A stretch of DNA of 8,619 bases from Rhodospirillaceae bacterium (GTDB lineage: Bacteria > Pseudomonadota > Alphaproteobacteria > Dongiales > Dongiaceae). This document shows positions 1-6,976 of this stretch, one piece after another. The stretch covers positions 1-8,619 of the forward strand of contig JAEUKU010000063.1 in NCBI GenBank assembly GCA_016794075.1, given 5' to 3'. A program made the position numbers and the translations under genes. The first letter of the stretch is position 1. Each line of letters begins with the position of its first letter. The notes under the pieces were generated by a model, which was not told where the DNA came from, did no database searches, and was given only the letters and a program-made list of their open reading frames with translations.

Positions 1-85
1 GCGCCAGCGCCAGGGACAACGCGACCTTGTCCGCCGGCGCCGCGGCATTGAGGATCGCGCATGCGCTGGCGGCGAGGTCGCGCAT
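1..85 (-). CDS. Probable DUF455 ferritin-like protein, N-terminal fragment (cut by window edge)
   Basis: Only the first 28 codons are present. The peptide begins MRDLAASACAILNAAAPADK and continues as an Ala/Leu-rich helix. This resembles the usual start of DUF455 (PF04305) proteins, where an Ala-rich helix with an A-x-x-I/V-L core is followed by a D/P-x-x-K-V/A turn. DUF455 proteins are ferritin-like four-helix proteins related to the tRNA hydroxylase MiaE; their role is largely unknown. The ATG at 85-83 shares its A with the bcp stop codon (TGATG). No earlier ATG, GTG or TTG exists in this frame back to an in-frame stop at 178-176. No good Shine-Dalgarno sequence lies upstream (the bases read GACGCCGGCTG before ATG), so translation is probably coupled to bcp. 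It is likely the third gene of the glnE-bcp transcript. The family call rests on a short low-complexity stretch and is tentative; that a gene starts here is more secure. Confidence 0.45.
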   Translation of the reverse strand, partial: MRDLAASACAILNAAAPADKVALSLALA

Positions 86-558
86 CAGCCGGCGTCGAGC
101 GCCTTCACCGCCTTCAGAACCTCGTCGACATGGCTGGCCACCTTCACCTTGCGCCAGATGGCGGCGATCTTGCCCTTAGCGTCGATGAGGAACGTGGCCC
201 GCTCGATGCCCATGTATTTTCGGCCGTACATGCTTTTCTCGACCCAGACGCCGTAGTCCTCGGTCACCTTGCCGGTATCGTCCGAACCAAGGGTGAAGTT
301 GAGCTTGTGCTTGGTCTTGAACTTGTCGTGGCTCTCGGCGCTGTCGCGCGAGACGCCGATCACCACCGCGTCGAGCTTGCCGAATTTCGGCAGATTGTCG
401 CGGAAGGCGCAGGCCTCGGCGGTGCAGCCGGAGGTATCGTCCTTGGGATAGAAATACAGCACCACGTTCTGGCCCTTGAGGCCCGAGAGCGAAATTTTGC
501 CGCCGCCATCGGTCTTCAACGAGAACGCGGGCGCCTTGTCGCCGACTTTCAATGTCAT
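85..558 (-). CDS. bcp: Thioredoxin-dependent peroxiredoxin, Bcp/PrxQ family
   Basis: A 157-aa cytosolic peroxiredoxin, the usual Bcp length (about 150-160 aa). It reduces H2O2 and organic hydroperoxides to water or alcohols and is recycled by thioredoxin. The sequence opens with the family signature V-G-D-K-A-P-A-F near residues 5-12. The active-site PxxxTxxC motif is P38-K-D-D-T42-S-G-C45, giving C45 as peroxidatic cysteine. C50, five residues on in CTAEAC, is the expected resolving cysteine of a PrxQ-type atypical 2-Cys enzyme. R120 in IERATFLID is the conserved arginine that activates the thiolate. YGVW (102-105) and the C-terminal helix HVDEVLKAVKAL are also typical. The start is well supported by GGGAGA 7 nt upstream. 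It follows glnE by 55 bp in the same direction and overlaps the next start as TGATG, so it is probably co-transcribed with glnE and translationally coupled to the downstream gene. All catalytic residues are present. Confidence 0.96.
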   Translation of the reverse strand: MTLKVGDKAPAFSLKTDGGGKISLSGLKGQNVVLYFYPKDDTSGCTAEACAFRDNLPKFGKLDAVVIGVSRDSAESHDKFKTKHKLNFTLGSDDTGKVTEDYGVWVEKSMYGRKYMGIERATFLIDAKGKIAAIWRKVKVASHVDEVLKAVKALDAG

Positions 559-565
559 CTGTCCG

Positions 566-571
566 TCTCCC
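566..571 (-). promoter_or_regulatory. Ribosome binding site of bcp
   Basis: GGGAGA on the minus strand, 7 nt before the bcp ATG. It is the clearest Shine-Dalgarno sequence in the window and fixes the bcp start. It also allows bcp to be translated on its own although it follows glnE. Confidence 0.7.
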
Positions 572-613
572 TGGCTGACGCGGCGGCACGTTAGCCCCGG
601 CGCGCCGGCGGAA

Positions 614-3568
614 TCAAGAACCGCCGATCTCCTTCGACTCCGCTGTCTCCAGGATGCGGTTGAAATCCGCGAAGACGCCCGCCGCCGTGTCGCGGATCAG
701 CGCCTTCAGCACGGAGAAATCCGGGCAGCCGCCCGAGGCCGCCAGGTGCTTCGCCGTCGGCGGGCGCAGCCGGGCCTCGTCCACCGCCTCGCCGACCAGC
801 AGGCGGATCATCTGCTGGAGCTGGCGCCACAGGTTGAGCGCGGTCACCAGCCGGTCGCCGGTCTGGGTTTCGAGCAGGCCGGCCTTGATCAGGGCGGCGA
901 GGGCGTCGGCGGGGTTGCGGTGCAGGATCTCCGGATGCGCGGCGGCATGGCGCAGCATCAGGTATTGCGCGATGAAGTCGATGTCGACCAGGCCGCCGCG
1001 CTGGTGCTTGAAGTCCCAGAGGCTTTCGCCCTTGTGCTGCTGCGCCATCCGCTCGCGCATGTCGGCGACGTCGCGGCGCAGCTTCGCGGGCTCGCGCTGC
1101 AGGGTGAGGATGCGCGCCAGGCTCTCCTCGACATCGAGCTGCAGGGTCGGGTCGCCGGCCACCGGCCGCGCCCGGGTCAGCGCCATATGCTCCCAGGTCC
1201 AGGCCTCCTGGCGCTGATAGCGCTCGAAGGGCGGCAGGCCGCTGGCGATCGGGCCGGAATTGCCGGAGGGTCGCAGGCGCATGTCGACGTCGTAGAGCTT
1301 GCCGTCGCCGGTCATGGCGGTGAGCGCGGTGATCAGCCGCTGCGCCAGCCGGGCGTAATACTGGATCGGCGCCAGCGGCTTCGGCCCCTCGGATTGCAGC
1401 GTGTCCCAGCCCTCGATCCCCTGCGGCACGTCGTAGATGAAGATGAGGTCGAGGTCGGAGGTCACCGTCATCTCGCGGCTGCCGAGCTTGCCGAGCGCGA
1501 CCACGGCCATGCCGCGGCCGGGAAGCTTGCCATGCGTGCGCTCGAACTCGGCGGTGACCAGGGGGAAGAGAGCGCCGATCACCGCGTCGGCGACATCGGA
1601 CAGTTCGCCGGCGGCGATGTTGCCGTCGCCGACACCTTTCAGCAGGCGCACGCCGATCTGGAACTGCCGGTCCTTGGTCCAGCGGCACATCAGGCTGAGG
1701 CGGTCCTGGAAATCGTCGACGAAGGAGAGCTGCCGCCGCAAATCGCGTGACATCGCCTCGCGGTCCGGCACCTTCTCGAAAAAGCCGGCGGTGAGCACGC
1801 CGTCGAGCAGCATGGGATAGCGGCTGAGGTGGTCGGCGAGCAGCGGCGCCGAGCCCATCACGTCGGCGATGAGGTCGAGCAGGCTCGGGTTGGAATGCAG
1901 CAGCGAGAAGAGCTGCACGCCGGCGGGCAGCGAGCGCATGAAATCGTCGAAGCGGCGGAAGGCGGTGTCCGGGTCGGCGGTATGCGCGAGGCCGTCGAGC
2001 AGCTTCGGCATCAGCTCGGTCAGGAGCTCGCGCGCCCGGGCGCTGCGGGTGGCGCGGTAGCGGCCGTGATGCCACGCGCGCACCTGGGCGGAGACCGCGT
2101 GTCCGTCGGGGAAGCCCATGCGTTCCAGCGTCTCGACCGTCGCCGGATCGTCCTCTGTGCCGGTGAAGACCAGATTGCCCTTCTCGCCCAGGGACGGCGC
2201 CTCTTCGAACAGGTCGGCGTAGTGATCCTCGACTTGCCCCAGATGGTGGAGCAGCGTGGCGCTGAACTCCGCCGTATCGGCATGGCCGCAGAACAAGGCC
2301 AGACGGTCCAGCTCTGCGCCCGCGTCGGGCAGGGTCTGGGTCTGCCGGTCGTCGACCATCTGCAGCCGATGCTCGACATGGCGCAGATAGCGATAGGCGG
2401 CGACCAGGTCGTCGGCGGCGTCGCGCGCGGTGCGCCCCATCTCCACCAGGCGTTCGATGGCGGCGCAGGTCTGGCGCAGGCGCAGATCGGGGTTGCGACC
2501 GCCCCAGATGAGTTGCTGGGTCTGGGCGAAGAACTCGATCTCGCGGATGCCGCCGCGGCCGATCTTGATGTTGTGGCCGCCGACGGCGATCTCGCGATGA
2601 CCCTTCACCGCGTGGATCTGGCGCTTGATCGAATGGATGTCCTGGATGGCGGCGAAATCGAGATGCTTGCGCCAGATGAAGGGGCGCAGATTGGCAAGGA
2701 AGGCTTCGCCCGCCGGCAGGTCGCCGGCGATGGGCCGCGCCTTGATCATCGCCGCGCGCTCCCAGTTCTGCCCCATGCCTTCGTAATAGGTCTCCGCCGC
2801 GATGGTCGACATGGCGAGCGGGGTCGACGCCGGGTCGGGGCGCAGGCGCAGATCGACGCGCAGCACGTAGCCGTCCTGGGTTGCGTCCTGCAGCAGGCGC
2901 ACCAGGTTGCGCGCCAGCTTGACGAAGCACTCGCGCGCGGTGCGCCGACCGCGATAGCGCACGATGTCGGGGTCGAACAGGACGATGAGGTCGATGTCGC
3001 TCGAATAGTTGAGCTCGCAGGCGCCGAGCTTGCCGAGGCCGAGGATGACCAGGCCGCTGTCTTGCGCCGGGTCTTCCGGATGCCGCAGGTCGAGCTCTTC
3101 CGCCTGATGCGCCTGGCGCAGCAGGAAGGCGACCGCCGCGCCGACCGCGGAATCGGCGAAATCGCTGAGCGCGCCGGTGACGCGCTCCAGCGGCCAAGCC
3201 CTGATGATGTCCGCCACCGCGATGGTCAGGTGGGCGCAGCGCTTGGCCTGGCGCAGGCGGCGCATCAACACCGATTCCTGCGTCTCGTTCCGGCCCAACT
3301 CCGCGAGATCGTTCAACAATTTGTTAAAGACAGAGTCCGGCCCGTCGGCTAATACTGCAAAAAAGTGCGCGGCCTCGTTGACCACCAATTGGCTCAAATA
3401 CGGAGAATTGCCGAAGATGGCGGTGAGCAGGGCCTCGGTCCGGGCGGGATCGGGCAGGGCGCTTTGATCGGAGGGGCACCAGATCGCGGCCAGTCGATCG
3501 AGTTCGATCCGGGCCTGGCGCAGATCATGAGCCTTCGGCAGTTGGGCGGGATCGAAGGCCAGCGGCAT
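614..3568 (-). CDS. glnE: Bifunctional glutamine synthetase adenylyltransferase / adenylyl-removing enzyme
   Basis: GlnE adenylylates a tyrosine of each glutamine synthetase subunit, switching it off when nitrogen is plentiful, and removes the AMP when nitrogen is scarce; PII proteins control it. The protein is 984 aa (E. coli 946 aa) and complete. Two nucleotidyltransferase domains are visible. The N-terminal one, normally the deadenylylase, has GLGKLG (177-182) and ELNYSSDIDLI with D191/D193, then D239 in VDLRLRP. It is followed by the conserved IKIGRGGIREIEFFAQ block (335-350). The C-terminal one, normally the adenylylase, has ALGKLG (691-696), SDLDLI with D705/D707, and D762 in VDMRLRPSGNSG. 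It is followed by KHQRGGLVDIDFIAQ (854-868). All metal-binding aspartates are intact, so both activities should be retained. The start gives a normal N-terminus, but no Shine-Dalgarno is seen (CACCAACCCG before ATG). An AT-rich patch lies at codons 66-86. It is divergent from the AsmA-like gene and probably heads a glnE-bcp-DUF455 operon. Confidence 0.97.
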   Translation of the reverse strand: MPLAFDPAQLPKAHDLRQARIELDRLAAIWCPSDQSALPDPARTEALLTAIFGNSPYLSQLVVNEAAHFFAVLADGPDSVFNKLLNDLAELGRNETQESVLMRRLRQAKRCAHLTIAVADIIRAWPLERVTGALSDFADSAVGAAVAFLLRQAHQAEELDLRHPEDPAQDSGLVILGLGKLGACELNYSSDIDLIVLFDPDIVRYRGRRTARECFVKLARNLVRLLQDATQDGYVLRVDLRLRPDPASTPLAMSTIAAETYYEGMGQNWERAAMIKARPIAGDLPAGEAFLANLRPFIWRKHLDFAAIQDIHSIKRQIHAVKGHREIAVGGHNIKIGRGGIREIEFFAQTQQLIWGGRNPDLRLRQTCAAIERLVEMGRTARDAADDLVAAYRYLRHVEHRLQMVDDRQTQTLPDAGAELDRLALFCGHADTAEFSATLLHHLGQVEDHYADLFEEAPSLGEKGNLVFTGTEDDPATVETLERMGFPDGHAVSAQVRAWHHGRYRATRSARARELLTELMPKLLDGLAHTADPDTAFRRFDDFMRSLPAGVQLFSLLHSNPSLLDLIADVMGSAPLLADHLSRYPMLLDGVLTAGFFEKVPDREAMSRDLRRQLSFVDDFQDRLSLMCRWTKDRQFQIGVRLLKGVGDGNIAAGELSDVADAVIGALFPLVTAEFERTHGKLPGRGMAVVALGKLGSREMTVTSDLDLIFIYDVPQGIEGWDTLQSEGPKPLAPIQYYARLAQRLITALTAMTGDGKLYDVDMRLRPSGNSGPIASGLPPFERYQRQEAWTWEHMALTRARPVAGDPTLQLDVEESLARILTLQREPAKLRRDVADMRERMAQQHKGESLWDFKHQRGGLVDIDFIAQYLMLRHAAAHPEILHRNPADALAALIKAGLLETQTGDRLVTALNLWRQLQQMIRLLVGEAVDEARLRPPTAKHLAASGGCPDFSVLKALIRDTAAGVFADFNRILETAESKEIGGS

Positions 3569-3603
3569 CGGGTTGGTGGATTGGTGTGGTGAAATCGGCT
3601 GGC

Positions 3604-3632
3604 ACAGTGCGGCAAGGGCGGCGTCCGGTCAA
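3604..3632 (-). promoter_or_regulatory. Possible glnE promoter
   Basis: Minus-strand TTGACC (3632-3627; 5 of 6 to the -35 consensus), a 17-bp spacer, then CACTGT (3609-3604), a poor -10 match. It would place transcription start about 30 nt before the glnE ATG. Weak -10 boxes are common in GC-rich alphaproteobacteria, but a chance match is quite possible. Confidence 0.2.
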
Positions 3633-3669
3633 GTTCAGGGGCAAGCCGGCGGTCAACCGCAAGGATGAG

Positions 3670-3686
3670 CGCCCGCGCGACGGGCG
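3670..3686. repeat. Inverted repeat in the AsmA-like gene leader
   Basis: CGCCCG-CGCGA-CGGGCG: 6-bp perfect arms around a 5-nt loop, ending 33 bp before the AsmA-like start codon. In RNA it would be a short GC hairpin in the 5' leader; in DNA it could be a binding site. In such GC-rich sequence short perfect arms also arise by chance. Confidence 0.35.
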
Positions 3687-3719
3687 GCACGACGCATCGA
3701 ACAGGCGGCGACACGGCGA

Positions 3720-6700
3720 ATGATTCTGCGTGCCAGCAAGTTTGCACTCGAGGTCGTCGGCGCCCTGCTGGCCGGGCTGGTGCTGCTGACCGGCTTCGTC
3801 GCTTGGCGGCTCGCCTATGAGGGGCCGATCCATCTCCGCTTCCTGAAGCCCTATGTCGAAGAGGCGCTGAACCGGCCGGGCGCCGAGTTCAAGTTCGTGG
3901 TGCAGGACACCGTGCTGGCCTGGGCGGGATGGGAGCGCACGCTGGACATCCGCGCCGTCGGCGTGCGCATCACCGACGTTTCGGGCAACGACCTGGCCTC
4001 GGTGCCGGAGCTGGGCTTCGGCCTCAGCGGCGCGGCGATGTTCCGCGGCCTCATCGCGCCCTCGCGCATCGAACTGTTCCGGCCGGAGCTGGTGCTGGCG
4101 CGCAACGAGGCGGGTGATTTCGAGTTCGGCGGCAAGCTGCTGACCCCTGATACTTCCGTTCAGCCCGCCGCGCCCGCCACTGTTCAGCCTGCGGGCCAGT
4201 ACTCGCAATCCGATCTCATGGCGGCGATCATCCGGGAATTGCTGGCCGCCCCCGATCCCGACAAGCGCACCGGCTATCTGGCCGAGGCGGCGATCTATGA
4301 CGGCGGCGTCAGCATCGAGGACCGCCACGCCGGCAACACCTGGAAGGCGGAGAAGGTCGAGATCCACCTGGCGCGCGGCGATCGCGGCCTCGCCGGCAGC
4401 TTCAATCTCGACGTGCCGCAATTCGGCGACCCGGCGCGGCTCTCCGGCGACCTGTTCCTGCCGGCGGGCGGCGAGCGCTTCGAGGTGACCGCGCGGCTGC
4501 AGCGTTTCGCCGCGCCGGCGATCGGGCTGGTGGAAACCGGCCTCGCCATCTTGGCCAATGCCAACATCTTTCTGCAGGGTGAGGCGCGCACCTCCATCTC
4601 GCTCGACGGGCAGCTGGGCTTGACCGAGTTCTCCCTGAGTGGGCGGAACGGCGAGGTCGCCCTGCCGGATCTGATGAAGGCGCCGCTGCCGATCAAGGAA
4701 CTGGTCGCCAAGGGGCGGGTCGATCCCGATCTCGACCTCATCACCCTCGACACGTTGTCGCTCGACCTCGACGGGCCGGTCTTCGAACTGAGCGGCCAGG
4801 GCGACGGCTTCCTGGCCGGCAAGGCGACCGATGATGGCGCGCCGCTGCTGAGCGCCGTGCTCAAGGGCGGTGGGCTCGACTGGCAGAAGGTCGACGGCTG
4901 GTGGCCGGAGACCGTGGCGAAGGACGCGCGCGACTGGCTGATCCCCAACATCACCAGCGGCCTGGTGCAGGACCTGGTTGCCGAAATTCGGCTCCGCTTT
5001 GCGCCTGGCGCGCGCGACGGCCTCTCGGTGGAGAAGCTGGAAGGAACATTCAAGGGCGAGCAGCTGACGGTGCACTATCTGCGGCCGATGCCACCGATCG
5101 AGAACGGCATCGCCAGCGCCAGCTTCAATGCCCAGCAATTCGCCGCCAAGATCGAGGGCGGCAATGTCGGCAACATCGCGATCTCCACCGGCGATCTGCT
5201 GATCACCGGGCTCGACCAGGAGGACCAGTTCATCAAGGTCGGCGGCGATATCGGCGGCCCGATGCGCGACGCGCTCGAACTGCTCGACCACCCGCGCCTG
5301 GGCTACGCCTCGAAGCTCGGAATCAGCCCGGCCAGCGGCTCCGGCAAGGTCAAGACCCGCCTCGACTTCGACTTTCCCGCGGCCAAGAATCTGAGCTTCA
5401 AGCAGGTCAAGATCGGCGTCACCGCGGAACTGACCGAGGTGGGGCTGCAGAAGGTGATGTTCGATCGCGATGTGACCGACGGCAACCTGTCGCTGGCGCT
5501 GAGCCAGAACGGCATGCGCATCAGCGGGCCGCTTACCTTCGGTGGCGTGCCGATGGACCTGCAATGGCTGGAGAATTTCACCGACGACGCCAAGTTCGAG
5601 CGGCAGATCCGCGCCATCGGCACGGTCGACGCGGAGCGCATGGCGGCCGCCGGCTACGACACGCGGCCTTTCCTGGAGGGATCGAGCGCAGCCGACCTGA
5701 CCTATATATCCTTCGCCGACGGTCGGGGCCGCCTCGATGCCGATCTCGATTTGACGCAGGCGACGCTCGCCTTCGATTTCGTCAAATGGGCGAAGCCGAC
5801 CGGCCAGGGCGGGCGCGGCCGGATCGCCCTGGAGCTTCGCGACGACCGCATCGTTCAGATTCCTTCGTTCCAGGTCGCGGCGGGCGACCTCAACGCCGCC
5901 GGGCGGATTGAGTTCGATTCCGGCAAGCCGATCCGCGTCGTTCTCCCGGCGCTGAGCTTCGGCCGTAATGTGCTGAAAGATGTCGCGGTCGGCTTCAAGG
6001 GCGAGCTGATCGACATCGCCATCGGCGGCGGCGACGTCGACGTCGAGCCCTGGATGGCCGAGGACGGGCCGCCGAAGGACGAGGCGACGCTGGCGCGCGA
6101 AGAGAACGAGACGCAGCGCCCGTTCCGCCTGGTGGCGCCGTCCTTGAACTCGGTGCGCGTGGGCGAGGGCCGCTCGCTCAGCGACGTGAAGGTCGAGCTC
6201 TACCACGATCCGATGTGGTGGGACGTGATCGACCTGACGGCGACGTTGCCCGGCGGGGCGCCGCTGACCTTGAGCTATCGGCCGGCCGAGGGCGGGATTC
6301 ATGTCCTGAACGCCGAGACGAACGATGGCGGCGCCGCACTGCGCGCCCTCGACATCTACGATTCGATCAAGGGCGGCGACCTGAAGATCACCGGCAAGGT
6401 GAAGGACGACGAGCCGCGCCGGCCGCTCCGCGGCAGGCTCGACGCCGGGCATTTCCGCCTGCTCAACACGCCGTTCTTCGTGCGCTTCCTCTCGGTCGCC
6501 GCGCTGACCGGCCTGATCGACGTGCTGAGCGGCGAAGGCTTCTATTTCGACGGCGCCACCGCGCGCTTCACCAAGACCGCGGGCACGATCGAGGTGCGCA
6601 AGTTCCGCAGCGCCGGCCCGTCGATCGGTCTCACGTCCAAGGGGGTCATCGATCTCGACCGGCAGAAGGTCGAACTGGAAGGCGTGATCGTGCCGGCCTA

Positions 6701-6947
6701 TGCGTTGAACAGCATCCTCGGCAATATCCCGCTGCTCGGCCCGCTGCTGCAGGGCGGTGAGGGTGAGGGCATGTTCTCCGCCACCTACAAGATCGCCGGC
6801 GACCTCGGCGAGCCGAAGATCGACGTCAATCCCTGGGCGGCGCTCGCGCCCGGGTTCCTGCGCGGATTGTTCACCGAGGATATCGGCGAAGACGAGGGCA
6901 ACGGCTCAGGCGGCGTCACCTTGCCGCCGGCCGGCAGCCACCAATAA
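3720..6947 (+). CDS. AsmA/YhdP-like envelope protein (DUF3971 and AsmA-like C-terminal region)
   Basis: A 1075-aa protein of the AsmA/YhdP group; E. coli YhdP is larger, about 1270 aa. AsmA-clan members (YhdP, TamB, YdbH) are anchored in the inner membrane, span the periplasm and help move phospholipids to the outer membrane. One membrane helix is seen at about residues 9-31 with Arg/Lys before it (MILRASK), so nearly all of the protein should lie in the periplasm. A Pro/Ala linker follows at about 145-162. The DUF3971-type motif WWPETVAKDARDWLIPNI is at 394-411. The long middle part alternates short beta-strands, as expected for a repeating beta-groove. The C-terminal signature has FFVRFLSVAALTGLIDVLSG (919-938), YALNSILGNIPLLGPLL (994-1010) and a tail ending EPKIDVNPWAALAPGFLRGL (1031-1050). 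No earlier start is seen in frame nearby, and the Shine-Dalgarno is weak. It is divergent from glnE and convergent with tyrS, so it is probably transcribed alone. Family membership is confident; the exact paralogue and cargo are not, so no symbol is given. Confidence 0.9.
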   Translation: MILRASKFALEVVGALLAGLVLLTGFVAWRLAYEGPIHLRFLKPYVEEALNRPGAEFKFVVQDTVLAWAGWERTLDIRAVGVRITDVSGNDLASVPELGFGLSGAAMFRGLIAPSRIELFRPELVLARNEAGDFEFGGKLLTPDTSVQPAAPATVQPAGQYSQSDLMAAIIRELLAAPDPDKRTGYLAEAAIYDGGVSIEDRHAGNTWKAEKVEIHLARGDRGLAGSFNLDVPQFGDPARLSGDLFLPAGGERFEVTARLQRFAAPAIGLVETGLAILANANIFLQGEARTSISLDGQLGLTEFSLSGRNGEVALPDLMKAPLPIKELVAKGRVDPDLDLITLDTLSLDLDGPVFELSGQGDGFLAGKATDDGAPLLSAVLKGGGLDWQKVDGWWPETVAKDARDWLIPNITSGLVQDLVAEIRLRFAPGARDGLSVEKLEGTFKGEQLTVHYLRPMPPIENGIASASFNAQQFAAKIEGGNVGNIAISTGDLLITGLDQEDQFIKVGGDIGGPMRDALELLDHPRLGYASKLGISPASGSGKVKTRLDFDFPAAKNLSFKQVKIGVTAELTEVGLQKVMFDRDVTDGNLSLALSQNGMRISGPLTFGGVPMDLQWLENFTDDAKFERQIRAIGTVDAERMAAAGYDTRPFLEGSSAADLTYISFADGRGRLDADLDLTQATLAFDFVKWAKPTGQGGRGRIALELRDDRIVQIPSFQVAAGDLNAAGRIEFDSGKPIRVVLPALSFGRNVLKDVAVGFKGELIDIAIGGGDVDVEPWMAEDGPPKDEATLAREENETQRPFRLVAPSLNSVRVGEGRSLSDVKVELYHDPMWWDVIDLTATLPGGAPLTLSYRPAEGGIHVLNAETNDGGAALRALDIYDSIKGGDLKITGKVKDDEPRRPLRGRLDAGHFRLLNTPFFVRFLSVAALTGLIDVLSGEGFYFDGATARFTKTAGTIEVRKFRSAGPSIGLTSKGVIDLDRQKVELEGVIVPAYALNSILGNIPLLGPLLQGGEGEGMFSATYKIAGDLGEPKIDVNPWAALAPGFLRGLFTEDIGEDEGNGSGGVTLPPAGSHQ

Positions 6948-6958
6948 CGGGGATTGTC

Positions 6959-6976
6959 GCGGCCTATTTCGGCCGC
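6959..6976. terminator. GC hairpin at the convergent gene ends, possible weak bidirectional terminator
   Basis: GCGGCC-TATTTC-GGCCGC: a perfect 6-bp all-GC stem with a 6-nt loop. It begins 12 bp after the AsmA-like stop codon, and its loop contains two bases of the tyrS TAG stop codon. Neither strand has a T-run after the stem, so it is not a standard intrinsic terminator. It may slow polymerase or protect 3' ends where the two genes converge with only 16 bp between them. Termination may instead depend on Rho. Confidence 0.25.

Larger units (their letters stand above)
3569..3719. promoter_or_regulatory. Divergent control region between glnE and the AsmA-like gene
   Basis: 151 bp with no gene; promoters for both flanking genes should lie here. 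The AsmA-like side has no strong Shine-Dalgarno (an AGGCGG about 10 nt before the ATG is the best). On the minus strand there are two TTGACC hexamers (at 3651-3656 and 3627-3632), which resemble sigma70 -35 boxes. On the plus strand I see no good promoter match. An inverted repeat sits at 3670-3686. That the region holds promoters follows from the gene arrangement rather than from strong consensus matches. Confidence 0.6.

Noticed and set aside
597..608. 12-bp palindrome CCGGCGCGCCGG between glnE and bcp as a terminator
   Set aside because: It has no loop and no T-run, lies inside a probable operon, and such GC palindromes are common by chance at this base composition.
591..3197. 868-codon open frame on the same strand as glnE, in another frame
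   Set aside because: It lies inside glnE and its translation is Arg/Ala/Pro-rich low-complexity sequence with no motif. It is a frame shadow caused by high GC; glnE carries all expected family motifs.
476..3352. Long plus-strand open frames antisense to glnE (476-1750 and 1829-3352)
   Set aside because: The translations are compositionally biased (Val/Gly/Gln/Ala/Arg) with no recognisable domain. They mirror the codon structure of glnE, as expected for antisense frames at high GC.
4901..5911. 336-codon plus-strand frame within the AsmA-like gene
   Set aside because: It is an Arg/Gly-rich shadow of the AsmA-like frame with no domain features.
3525..6452. 975-codon minus-strand frame antisense to the AsmA-like gene
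   Set aside because: It runs through the divergent control region and into glnE. Its translation is low complexity, and the plus-strand protein has a membrane anchor and family motifs. I see no independent support for a gene here.
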